The notes beneath the pieces were generated by a model. The model had not been told where the DNA came from, did not search any database, and saw only the letters and a list, made by a program, of their open reading frames with translations. DNA of 64,000 nucleotides from Pterobdella sp. o SKG-2022 (lineage: Eukaryota > Annelida > Clitellata > Hirudinida > Piscicolidae). The translations under genes and the position numbers were made by a program. The stretch covers positions 3,169,100-3,233,099 of the forward strand of contig OZ038325.1 of NCBI GenBank assembly GCA_964035795.1, written 5' to 3'. Below, one piece after another: positions 1 to 36,175 of the stretch. How positions within the stretch are numbered: position 1 is the stretch's first letter; each line of letters starts with the position of its first letter.

Positions 1-4075
<4,075 letters not shown>

Positions 4076-4156
4076 AAGACATCCACAAGAGGTATATAAG
4101 GCTTGCAACTCCACCAGCTTTGTGTGTTTCATGCGTGAGAGCTTCGCTGAAGAGTG
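4076..4156 (+). CDS. Candidate exon upstream of the PDZ exon
   Basis: The segment lies between an ACCACAG acceptor and a near-perfect GTAAGT donor at 4157. One frame reads RHPQEVYKACNS followed by FMRESFAEE; a second frame is also open. If the strong donor is used in the first frame, joining to the next exon at 4284 would create a stop. A weaker GTGGTA donor at 4154 would keep the frame open. I do not recognise the domain, and the link to the downstream gene is only positional. Confidence 0.3.
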
Positions 4157-4283
4157 GTAAGTTAATACTTCGATGCATTTTTGAAAGTAGTGAAGTACTT
4201 GGTGCATAATAAAAAACAGCAACAACATAAAAATAAACTCTTACTGTAATTCTAAGAAATTTTTAATGCACTGAACCACTGAG

Positions 4284-5813
4284 AACTTTCCAACATCGCA
4301 CAAACCTCATGGACCTGGACACTCTCTCTTGCACCATTATAACCCTCACTCGATCATCCCCATCTTTCTCACAACTATCATCATCACCTTCATCATCCTC
4401 ATTTGGCTTCGGTGTGGTTGGTTCTTCACCCGTTGTAGTGGCCAATGTGCAGCCAGGTTTGCTTATATTTTGTTTTTCATTCACTTTTTCATTTATAATA
4501 ATAATAATAGTTATTATTATTATTTTTTTATTATTATTTTTATTATAATTTTTTTATGATGGTGACTTACTTAAGCTTTAAAATTTAAAATTATTGCTCT
4601 TTTCTGAAATGGTGCACGTAGCTTTACAAAAATTATTATAAATTATAATTCTAGTTTGAATAATTTCTATAATAATAAAAAAATTAGAATTAGTCATATT
4701 TCTATCATTATGAATAATATTTCATCTTTTTATTTTATTAGCGTTGTTTCTGTTGGTGCTATCGGTAAACTTAATTAAAAGCCTCTTCTCACGTCACATT
4801 CATTATCGACCCACTTTTTCATTTCTGACCCGGTCTAGATAGGATGTCAAGAGTTGTTTTGACACGCCTCCTCTCTGTTTGACACATTTATAATTGAATG
4901 CATGCATAATTAGGTGGTTGTTAATAGATTAATGAGTTTAAGTATAGATTAGATAGTTTTGCTTGTTTGTTTGTAATTTGAATATGTAATCAGGTCTTAT
5001 GAATAGATAATGAATAATATTCTCAAGCTGATGAAAACTAAAAGTTGGAAAAAACAATGCATAGTTGGCTTGTAACAACAAAATTATTCTTTTCTAATTA
5101 AACGCTATTAAAATCAATATAATAGTCAAACTAAAAGTTGAAGTTATTGAAAAAATATTGAAAAAGAATTAACAAAAAATGAAGCCAAGAAGAGGGGTGG
5201 CTAATGAAGCGTCTCCTCTGCAAGCAACCTTTTAGTGCCACATTACTCTTTCTATTGTTTTATTAACATTTCGTTTTTTTATTTGAACATCATTATTTGT
5301 TTTTTTATTATTTCACTTATTTATGTATTTTTATTTTATTCTTTATTATTTTTTATTATTTGTCCTTATAATTTGCCAATACGTACATCTAGTAACCATT
5401 TTTGCTTCTTTCAGTATCATACTCGTGTTCAAATAAAATAATTAGCAAGCCAAAAATTCATAAATACTTTCCATAAATAAAATTAAGCAACTTTAACAAT
5501 AACAATAAATAAAATAATATCATAATAACAGTGAAAAAATCTATAATATAATTATCTTATATAAAATACTTACGTAAGGCAGATGATGATGATGATACTT
5601 TTAATTAAGAGCCTTTTGATCTTGGGTAGTGTTTTGTTTCTCTCTTACTGTTATTATTTTTTTTGACCATTTAGAATTTTTATTGTTTTTATTATTTTAT
5701 TTTCTCCAAAATTATTGGTTTTTCATTTTAATTCTGCTATATTTATTGGTGAGAGTATATAAAAAGTTCTTACTAAACAACAAAACTACTACTACTGCTA
5801 CTACTACTATTAT

Positions 5814-5860
<47 letters not shown>

Positions 5861-8800
5861 ATAATAATAATAATAATAATAAAACATAATAATAAAACAT
5901 AATAATAATATAACACTATAAATCATGTTTGAATGCAATTGTTTCAACGACGAAATAATAAATTTGGTAACATCAATAATAAGAATAATAATAAAAATAA
6001 AACAATAGAATTTGTAATAACATAAAAAATTGAGTTAAATGAATAATATACATAACAGAATCAATAATAATAAGATCCTTATAATTATTTTAAAAACTAG
6101 TTTAACAGGAACTCAAAAACAAAATTACGATGGAAATTATATAAGAAACCAATGGAATGTCTCATACAAAAATAATTAGTATTGCTGTTATTTTTTAATG
6201 GTTAATAATAGTTATTATTTTTATTGTTCGATGATTGATAATAGTTATTATTTTTATTGTTCGATGATTGATAATAGTTATTATTTTTGTTTATTGTGGG
6301 CGATAAATGCCTTAAGGCCTGATTTGAGATGTGGGAGATAAGGTTATTATTATTTTATTGATATCATCTTTTTATTTTTTTAAATTCATATTATTAAGTT
6401 TATTTTTATTGATATTTTTAAGATTATTATTATTTATTATTAAGGTTATATTTTTTAGTTTTCTAATTTATATTCATTTCAATTTATATTTATTTTCTTG
6501 TTGCTAGTTCTTCTCGTTTCCACCTCACCAGTTAATTATTTTATATTGTAAATAATCAAATTTCCAAACACTTCATTGAACCTTTATCTCTGTTTTGTTG
6601 TTTTTAAATGTTTAATTTTTCATCTGTATATTTTTTTTTTATATATATAATATTCTTTATTATCTTTATTATCACTATGCTAGTGTAAGATGTGTCATGG
6701 TGGCTTCTCAACGTCACAAATCTATCAACAAGAAAAATAAAAATAGGAATACTTTATTGGTCAGAGAAACAAACAGAAAGAATAACGAGTATGAGAAAAC
6801 TTCGACGGAATACTTCGATAACTACAGCAACTAGAAAAGACCAACAGTCAGACATTCTCACGGACAGTTCATAACATACAGCCATAACTAATGAAAAACT
6901 ACCTACTGCAATTATTAGGATATTATTGTTTAACCAAAACTTGAGAATAATGGTCAAGTTTTGACTTCAAAATAATTTAGAGGTTCAAGAAATCTAGTGA
7001 AAAGATAGTGTTTAGATTTAAGATGACAGAAGACCAGCTTCTTCATTGACGTGAGGATGACAGAAGACCAGCTTCTCCATTGACGTGAAAAAGGCAGAAA
7101 ACCAGCTTCTCCATTGACGTGGTGGTGATACCTGGTACAGGTGGACAATCAATTGATCACATTGAGTATGTCATATGAATTGGTTCCAATCGAGATACTC
7201 GAAACCAAACGGAATTTTCAATGAATTCACTCCTATTATGAATCGAATTAATTGAAAAAATGAGATAAAATTTAGCGTCAAAAGTTTTTTTTATGAAGTA
7301 TATAACAACATTCCAATAATACGACACGGATTGCATCATAAAACTTCAATGCCTCCCCCATATGATCTGGTACACGATATCGTTACCATACAACATAACA
7401 ACGAAGTACACAAAACACTCCATCCTATACATCTTATCACCACACCACAATGTATTTCTCCACATCACCACACCACAATGCATCCCTCCACAACACCACA
7501 CCACAATGCATTCCTCCACATCACCATACCACAATGCATTCCTCCACATCACCACACAACAATGCATTCTTCCACATCACCACACCACAATGCATCCCTC
7601 TACAACACCACATCACAATGCATTCCTACACATCACCACACCACAATGCATCCCTCTACAACACCACACCACAATGCATTCCTACACATCACCACACCAC
7701 AATGCATCCCTCTACAACACCACACCACAATGCATTCCTACACATCACCACACCACAATGCATTCCTCCACATCACCACACCACAATGCATTCCTACACA
7801 TCACCACACCACAATGCATCCTTCCACAACACCACACCACACTGCATTCCTCCACATCACCACACCACAATGCATCCCTCTACAACACCACACCACAATG
7901 CATTCCTACACATCACCACACCACAATGCATTCTTCCACATCACCACACCACAATGCATTCCTCCACATCACCACACCACAATGCATTTCTACACATCAC
8001 CACACCACAATGGATTTTTCCACATCACCACACCACAATGCATTCCTCCACAACACTCCATCACAGTGCATTGGGGCCCTTCAAAAAATTATCTTGGAAA
8101 AAGATAAAATTAGTAAACCCAACGGATTACTGGAGGACAGGGAATTGTCGTTTAGATTTGTACCCTGAAAGGGTAGCAGCCCCACCAACTAGCAGGCCTA
8201 AACGCTGAGGCGTAGATGCCTTTTAATGTCTTGCTTTGGACAGGTGCCTTTTAACGTCATGCCCAGGACCGTTTTTTACTTCTATGTTCCGCCGTCTAGA
8301 TTCATCATGAAACTGTAAGCATTGGTCCTAGGATATTTTCTTTGGATCTAAAGAACTTGTCTTAGAAACCTAGTCTCATGAGAGCAGACTGATGAAACAG
8401 TCTGTGTGGGTTCTTCCGAAAATTTATCTTGAAACGAGATAGTAAGCCCAAAAGATTACTGGAGGATCGAGAAGGGTCACTTAAGTTTTTACTCTGAAAA
8501 GAGTAGCAGCTCTCCCTAGCAGGTCTAAACACTAGGGCATAAGTGCCTTTTAATGTCATTCCCTGGACCAACCCTGCTGTAATATGGGATTTTGAAGATA
8601 CTTTTGATCAGCTACTACTACTATAATTCCTACCACTGCTACTACTATTACTGAGCAACAAGAGCCCAAAAGCATAACCATAACAACACAGGCACCGCAG
8701 CTGAAATGGCAGGTTTACAGCAAGATGATTGGCTGCTGCAAGTTAATAATGTCATCGTTTCTAGGTCAACCGCTGCTTCCGTTGCTCTGCTTGTCAGGTT

Positions 8801-10336
8801 GTGTGTACAATGTGTTGTTTTTTTTGTGCGTTTCATATAATTTAGTATATTCCTGTATTCATAATTGCATGCACATGTGAAAGTACTAATCGAACCCACA
8901 TGTGATAATGTGTTTGAAACCTCATGCAGGAAGTGTGCTGACGTTTTGACCCTTAAAATACACCGACCTCAACTACCACTAGAACATCAACATTATAACA
9001 AGCAACCACAACCTTGTTATTACGATCAACAACATTATGGCTATTTTCAGCAACAAACAACACTGAAGCAACTCAAAACATGTGAGCAACTGTATGCAGC
9101 CTCAAAACATTCTGCTCGAATTCAACAAGACAATTCAGTTCTACAAGATCAACAACATTATTATAAACATCAACAACAACATCATGAACAACATCAACAA
9201 CAACAACATCTTAATTCTGACTCAGCCGTGATTTTCGACGATACCACCAGCACCAGCACAACTTCATGTATCATTTTTTATTTTCCATCAGTCGTTTCAG
9301 CAACGAACTTGCAAATAGTCACAGTATTTCAAAATAAAAAAATTTTTTTCTGTATATTATTTTGTATTATGACTGTATTTAAAACAAAAATAAATGATAG
9401 TATAATAAAACACTAATTGTTATTTTTTCATCACCAAAGATCGGTACTCGGAGCAATGGAGCAGCACTTTTGAATCATCATCTTCATCTGCTGATGATGA
9501 TCTTTTTAAAAATATCAATAACAATGAAAAAAATAAGCAAAACAATAATAATAAAATTTTTTCTTCTGATAAATGCTTATCAAGTATTTCTCGAAAGCCC
9601 CTAGCGGCTCTGACGAATGCCATAGAAAATAAAAATAATAACAAGAACAATAAAAATAATGGCAATAATAAAAATAACAATACTTACAGCCGAGTTGATA
9701 ATGATCAATCAACGTTACAAAAAATGAGCTGCCTACCGAAAATGGCAAGCAGGTCGAATAATAATACAAATAAAAACAATAATACCAATAAAAATAATCA
9801 GGATAATGAAAAAGATTTTGGTGAAAACTTTGCATCAAATCAAACTGAAATTGATTTACTTCAAAGAAACAAAAACCTGACGAACAGCAACACTAACATG
9901 ACAAACAGCAACAACAACATGACGAACAGCTATAACAATAAAAAAAGTTATTGTAATAACATAAATAAAAACAACAAAAACAATAATAATTACAACAACA
10001 TTTACAAGGATAATTATAATACAGATAACAACAAAAATTTTAAAAATATCAACATCAAAGACAACAAAAATCATTTTGATATGGATAACAATAAAAATAA
10101 TAGTCTAAACATGAACAACAACAATGTTAACACCCCCAGTTCCACCATCACCACCATCCTCCACCACATCCACTCTTTCCACCATATTGGATTACACGGC
10201 ATCAACACCTTTATAAATCCTTTCAAAAAATTATCATTCTCATCATCACCGTCATCCTCATCGCCATTGTCACCATCCTCATCGTCTTCATCCTCATTAC
10301 TACCAGCTTTATTACTCCCACCATCTGCATCACTAC

Positions 10337-10390
<54 letters not shown>

Positions 10391-12406
10391 TGTCGTTGTT
10401 ACCAACATCATTATCATCTCCACCAACTTCTTCTTCAATTCCAAATCATGATACAGAGTTATTTTCTAACATACAAAATGTTTGTAACTAGTGTTATTAG
10501 CAACAGTATCGTTATATGATTTTTGTATCGTTACTACTTTTTATGTCTACAACATTACCTTTATTAATATGCTATTGCTATTATGAATGTTACTTTATTG
10601 CATTTCACTCACAGTTGATCAAACTATCTGGAACGATTCATGATCAGTATCAACAAAAACTACTAAAAATCCAACAACAACAAAGTCAACATCAACAACA
10701 CCAATTGGACACCATCAGCCACATACTATTTATTCATGTTAGTTTCAAACTATTAAAACCACTTCACCCATGATTAAATTGATTACAATTACATTTGTTA
10801 CAATATATGTTTTGTAAAACAATTATTAGTTACAAAATTATCTATGATATAAATAACAAAACCAAAATAACGTAATTAATATTCATATCAATATAATTAG
10901 CCACAACGTCAACAAAAATTATAGTAACTATGTTAACAAAAAAGCTATAATAATAACCCTATCGGTAATAACAACATCAAAAAACTCAATATCGAAAACA
11001 TCACTACTGGACCCCAAAGTTGTCAGAGGTCTGCAGTGGCTACGAAGAGTACTGCAGTCGTCTGCGAAATGCTCTCATCTCATTGGTCAGTTTGAAAAAA
11101 AATCCAAAATATTCTACGATAATGAAGTTGAAAATTAAACCGGAAAATGATCAAGAAGTCGGCTTGTCTACTTTCCTTCAGATGCCGTTAAAAGTAAGTT
11201 GATATATCAAGTATTATTATAAAAAAATTTCAGAAAAATGAAAAAAATTGAGCATTATCACAATCATACTTATCTACTACAGCATATTAGCCAGTTGCTA
11301 GCTGCTCTACAGCTGTTGACGTCACAAGCAAGTGCAGCTTCATTGCTGGTGCCAGCTGCTCTCAAAGCTGTCGTCTTTGGTATGCTCAGTAATCCATTTA
11401 AAACAACAAACAAATGAATAAAAATCTTATTATCCATAATAATAACATAATAATAATGATTATTATTATTATTAAGGCCTCAGAGAGACGTGCAACAGAA
11501 TCAACAACAACCATAAATACCAGAGTTCATTATCGTTGTGCAGCAATAATAACAACAACACTGATAATAAGAATAATAATCATAATATTGAAAATAATAA
11601 AAATAATAATAATGATTTTAAGAGTGATTACAGTATTAATAGCAATAAACTTCCTTTTCTTCCGGTCAACAAGAAACCAAGCTCATCATTATCATTACCA
11701 TTAACAGCACCATCTTCATCGTCATCATCATTAAAATCGCCTCCATCATCATCTTTACCTTTAGCATCATCATCACCATCCTCATCTTCTTCTTCCTCCT
11801 CAGTCTTGAGCAGCATAGACCTACATTTGTTCAAACTGCAGTCCTACCTCACCTTCCCTCCACATATCACTGTGCGTGTTTTTATTTTATTTTAATTGGT
11901 TGTTCTTATTATTATTATTCTATAATCATTATCATTTGCAGCCGTTCCCATTAGCCACTGTTACCCGTCATTTGGTCTTCTGTAGTTATATGTACCTTAT
12001 CGACAATAACAACAAAAAAAATAATAATTGTTATGATAATAGTAGCAGTTTCACAAACAGACATTATTACAGGTTAAATAATAAAAATGAAAACGCATAC
12101 GATGAAAAAGATAATAACTTTGAAAGTAACAATAATAATAAATTTCGTTATCAATATGATGACAGCTATAATAATAACAATAATAATAATAATAATAATA
12201 TCGACAAATATAACATGACGAACTACAGTAAGAACTACTATGGCGTTAACAGCTGCAACAACAGTACCTGTACATACATTTTTCTAATTCTTCTCAATGA
12301 CCTACTTCTGATCACAACACCGGATGAAAACAAATTAGAAGTGAGCTATCACCCAATCAGGTTGAAGGACATTGTCGAATGTGGATTCAACAACCAATCA
12401 CGTTAG
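4284..12406 (+). CDS. PDZ-DH-PH Rho guanine nucleotide exchange factor (multi-exon, 5' incomplete)
   Basis: Exons: 4284..4456, 8692..8797, 8930..9267, 9440..10479, 10615..10737, 11020..11193, 11283..11379, 11477..11871, 11942..12406, with phases that agree at every junction. They give about 969 residues. The first two exons rebuild a PDZ domain: carboxylate loop FGFGVVG, then VVVANVQPG, TAAEMAGL and DDWLLQVNN; the third exon supplies the last strand, VLTLKIHRP. A DH (RhoGEF) domain follows, with LFSNIQN joined to LIKLSGTIHDQYQQ, ILFIH, the YEEYCSRL helix, SLKKNP and FLQMPLK. The PH part has HLVFCSYMYLID and LLNDLLLITT. Long Asn- and Ser-rich inserts split the DH region and the PH domain. Family role (known): the DH domain loads GTP onto Rho-type GTPases at membranes. 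PDZ before DH-PH fits the ARHGEF11/12 or Tiam style, but I cannot assign an orthologue. The 3' end is uncertain: TAG at 12404, or splicing at GTTAGT (12401) to a later exon; an AATAAA lies near 12542. Confidence 0.8.
5787..5890. repeat. (ACT)n followed by (AAT)n microsatellite
   Basis: Trinucleotide runs inside the large intron of the PDZ-RhoGEF gene. They read as Thr and Asn on one strand and Val and Leu on the other, with no coding support. Confidence 0.9.
6196..6296. repeat. Short tandem repeat, about 35 bp x 2.5
   Basis: A unit containing GATGATTGATAATAG and TTATTTTTATTGTTC is repeated nearly exactly, with a partial third copy. It lies in the large PDZ-gene intron. Confidence 0.8.
7021..7122. 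repeat. 34-bp tandem repeat, three copies
   Basis: Three adjacent copies share the core ACCAGCTTCTCCATTGACGT. Copies 1 and 2 differ at about one base and copy 3 at several. Intronic, no coding signal. Confidence 0.85.
7440..8070. repeat. 28-bp minisatellite, about 22 copies
   Basis: The unit contains CACCACACCACAATGCATTC, alternating between a CCTCCACAT and a CTCTACAAC variant. 28 is not a multiple of three, so all three plus-strand frames stay open over a 28-residue super-period; that explains three overlapping 250-residue frames. It is non-coding and lies in the PDZ-gene intron. Confidence 0.92.
8072..8575. repeat. Two diverged copies of an unknown interspersed repeat
   Basis: Segments of about 8080-8245 and 8410-8570 share, in order, GATTACTGGAGGA, CTCTGAAA/CCCTGAAA, GTAGCAGC, AGCAGG(C/T)CTAAAC and TGCCTTTTAATGTC. 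Both lie on the same strand, directly after the minisatellite. I do not recognise the family. It could be the tail of a LINE or a short non-autonomous element. Confidence 0.7.
8692..9267 (+). CDS. Exons for the C-terminal half of the PDZ domain and a Gln/His-rich linker
   Basis: Exon 8692..8797 follows ACAACACAG and ends AG|GTTGTG. It reads TAAEMAGLQQDDWLLQVNN, then STAASVALLV, the classic helix A, strands D-E and helix B of a PDZ domain. Exon 8930..9267 starts after TCATGCAG; its first base completes an Arg codon and it continues KCADVLTLKIHRP, the closing strand. The rest is Gln/His/Tyr-rich linker. The donor at 9268 (T|GTATCA) is chosen because it alone gives the phase needed by the next exon. 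Confidence 0.75.
9440..10479 (+). CDS. Asn/Ser-rich exon leading into the DH domain
   Basis: The 346-codon exon begins after CACCAAAG with RYSEQWSSTFE. It then runs through Asn/Lys-rich sequence built from AAT/AAC repeats and a Ser tract made of (TCA)n at about 10339-10389. It ends HDTELFSNIQN|GTTTGT. Those last residues are the start of DH conserved region 2 and continue in frame into the next exon. The natural stop at 10489 is avoided by this donor. Part of DH region 1 may be the segment around INTFINPFKK, but that is a guess. Confidence 0.7.
10615..11379 (+). CDS. Three exons of the DH (RhoGEF) catalytic core
   Basis: 10615..10737 (after CACTCACAG; donor GTTAGT) carries the helix LIKLSGTIHDQYQQKLL. 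11020..11193 (donor GTAAGT) carries SEVCSGYEEYCSRLRNAL, then LKKNP and FLQMPLK. 11283..11379 (after CTACTACAG; donor GTATGC) carries HISQLLAALQLLTSQ. Spacing and residues match DH regions 2 and 3, but the usual PVQR-type motif near the end is changed to MPLK. Exchange activity is therefore inferred, not certain. Confidence 0.75.
11477..12406 (+). CDS. DH-PH linker exon and PH-domain exon
   Basis: Exon 11477..11871 begins GLRETCNRINNN, the end of the last DH helix. It then has Asn- and Ser-rich linker and ends LQSYLTFPPHIT. Exon 11942..12406 begins PFPLATVTRHLVFCSYMYLID, the first PH strands. About 95 residues of Asn/Tyr-rich insert follow, then YIFLILLNDLLLITTPDE and LEVSYHPIRLKDIV, the next PH strands. 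The C-terminal PH helix is missing if the TAG at 12404 is used. The segment ending near 12833 (SFHLEEYDWLQGCAE) looks like such a helix but its phase does not fit directly. Confidence 0.7.
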
Positions 12407-12544
12407 TTCATGTTAAACTTCAAATTGAGAAACAAATACCCAAAATGTTTCCATAATATGTTGATAGCACAGTTGACTTTCATCAAATGGCTCTTATTTA
12501 ATACTAGCTTGCCTAACTGATGCTTTTTCAGTCAGAGGGCTGAA

Positions 12545-14160
12545 TAAATCGTGATACTGAGAACCCCCGCGCTACATAAGCTAACATATGAAACTAAAAG
12601 ACACATTCAAAGCGCACAATACATTAAAAGAACACAACAGCTTAAAAAGATACAATAATCTCAAAACCTACCTATCATTAAAAAATACAACACACAACAT
12701 ATTCAAACCACACAACAGCTCAGCAACTGGTGCTATATCTCAACAACAACACATCACTAACATTCACAAGTTCTTCAGTCGACCTAGTTTCCACTTGGAA
12801 GAATATGATTGGTTACAAGGCTGTGCAGAGTAAATGTGAAGAAACGTATCTTAGAGATGTGTTGGTGGTGTGATGTCACCCTGAATACGCATATTAATGA
12901 AATAACATTGAGAATAGTTGTGATGGTACTGAAATAATAATTATCACACTAATAAGAATAAAGATATAAGAATAATACTGAAACATCAATATTGAAGAGT
13001 GATGGTGGCAATAATGAAAGGGAACTCAAGTGATGGCAATTATTTTGGACCAAATAAAACATTATCACTTCCTCGTATCAAATTATCGTTCTCCAAGTTC
13101 AATTGTTGTGTTATTAGTTCATTATTGACAGTAACTTCATTGGTTTCATCTCAAAACTTTTATTATTGTTTTTAATTTTTGTTCATTTTTTATTATTTAT
13201 ATTAATTTTTATGAATACTGTTTTTATTTTTACTCAAGTTGATATTTTGATTTTTGTCCTTATTTTAATTGATGATTCAATGACAAGAATATTTTATTGG
13301 AAGTAAATAAAGTATAAATAGTGTGAAAACATCGAAAAAGCCAATAAAAATCAATTTGATTATTATTATTTTTTAATATATTATTGTGATTATGATTTGA
13401 ATTATAAAAATAAAAACGAGACATGATGTTGATGGAGGAATTAATAATAATAATAACAATAATGTTAATAATAATAACAATAATAATAACAATAATGTTA
13501 ATAATAGTAACAATAGTAATAAAACAAAAATTAAAAAATATTAAATATCATGATAATTAGTCACAGAAATTAAGTTAAGGGACCATAATAAAAATAATAA
13601 AAATGGCAATAATAAAAATAATAATGAAACGAACAGTTCAAAGAATAAAAAATTATTGATAATTATCCATGGAAATAGAAAGAATAATAAAAATAAAAGT
13701 TTAATCATGGAAGTTGTTATAGAGACAAATCATCAGTCAATCAGGATGACAATCTACAATGGGTTTGACTAATTGTTATATTTGATATCTTTGGTGGTGG
13801 TGTCAGAGAGGAGAAGATGAAAAGAGGAAAAGTAGAAGGAGAAATAAGAAAAATGAGAAATAATACGAAAATTAAGTATGCAAAAATAGTAGTTGAAGAT
13901 TAGTATTTGAAATGCAGTTCCAAAAAATGAAAAAAAATTCAATAACTATAAAATTATTTGTATTAATGGATTATTTATAACAACCCTATTTATCAACATA
14001 TTCAATTAAGAAGATGAAGAAAGTGATGATGATGAAATCATTGCCAAATATACCCGTTTATGTTGATTAGAAGCAGGACGTGTGTTTGCTTGTGTTTATA
14101 TAAATTTGTTTGTGTGTGTGTTTGAATTTTTGTGTGTTTTCACGTGTTAGTATACACACA
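12545..14160. other. Intergenic sequence between two convergent genes
   Basis: AT-rich, with AAT-rich stretches around 13440-13640 and TG-rich sequence at 14090-14165. It separates the 3' ends of the plus-strand PDZ-RhoGEF gene and the minus-strand TAO kinase gene. A possible extra PDZ-gene exon near 12700-12833 is the only coding hint. Confidence 0.6.
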
Positions 14161-14170
14161 CACACAAACG

Positions 14171-35219
<21,049 letters not shown>

Positions 35220-36128
35220 CTAATGGTGGTTCATGAATATCAATAGTCCATTATTATTCATATATTTTAAGACTTGTGTTTTAACTGTATTAATAATATT
35301 ATGCATTGACCCTTGCTCAACCCTTGGTAAAAAAACAGGCTATAAAAAGAATTTGATTGATAACAAATTAAAGAAGTGTTAATAAAAAAAATGCTATGGA
35401 TATAGTGGTATCCCTAGTTCAGATAATAGGCTCACTATTGCTATTTAAAGTAATCAATAAATTTACAGTAGATATAAATATTCAAATTTATATTGTAAAA
35501 AAGTATCTATAAACAAGCATTCTAGATACTTAGGATTCAAATAGAAGACAAAAAATTAGATTTCCATTGAGTAGAAATATGAAACAGTTTGTTAGTCTTA
35601 TGTGGTAACGCGTTCCTATTTATACTAGTAAAAAATAAATGTATTGAAATAAGGTTATTACGGTTTAAGTGCGGTGGGGTTAACTAAAACTTAGGGTTCA
35701 ATGGCACAAAACCAAAATTAATTAACTGATTAAAAAATTTAATTATTTCAATAATTTTGGAAAATTACTCACTTGAGGTTTTTATTTAAAATTTACATTA
35801 GTAGTTGGAGAATCGTTTTTGATATGTGAACGAAGTGAAATTAGGTACGAAGCAACAAGTAATTACAATGAAAACAGAAACAAGACATATAATTTTATTC
35901 ACAAATATTCAAATAAGAACATCAAAATTAAAACAAAAGTTTACTATAACGTGTTTCAAAAAATTCTATTTAGAATATTTCCACATCTAAATTTTCATTG
36001 GCTAAATATAATTATATTCATGAAAATAAATAACAAAAAATGACATAAAATATAAAATAAGTTCAATTAATGCATTGGTCAATATCAAAAATAGTTTTAA
36101 TTAAAGAAATCGATAGATTCTATGAGAA

Positions 36129-36137
36129 TATAAAAAA
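36129..36137 (+). promoter_or_regulatory. Possible TATA box of the secreted repeat-protein gene
   Basis: TATAAAAAA lies 47 bases before the ATG at 36176. Initiation about 30 bases downstream would fall at or after the first ATG (36155), favouring the second ATG as start. In AT-rich DNA such a motif can occur by chance. Confidence 0.35.
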
Positions 36138-36175
36138 CAAGGACATATAGAAGCATGGGAAGAATAGATCACAAG

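Noticed and set aside
7331..8208. Three overlapping plus-strand frames of about 250-270 residues rich in His, Thr and Pro
   Set aside because: All three come from a 28-bp minisatellite whose period is not a multiple of three; open in every frame, no splice support.
8391..8440. CTGATGAAACAG followed by CCGAAAA, reminiscent of a hammerhead ribozyme core
   Set aside because: The sequence between the two core parts does not form a proper stem II and I could not find stems I and III.
9420..9838. Minus-strand Leu/Phe- and Tyr/Cys-rich frames
   Set aside because: Shadows of the plus-strand Asn-rich exon of the PDZ-RhoGEF gene.
12588..12833. Final exon of the PDZ-RhoGEF gene carrying the PH C-terminal helix (LEEYDWLQGCAE)
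   Set aside because: The motif is attractive, but no acceptor gives a phase compatible with the donor at 12401, so it is not included in the gene model.
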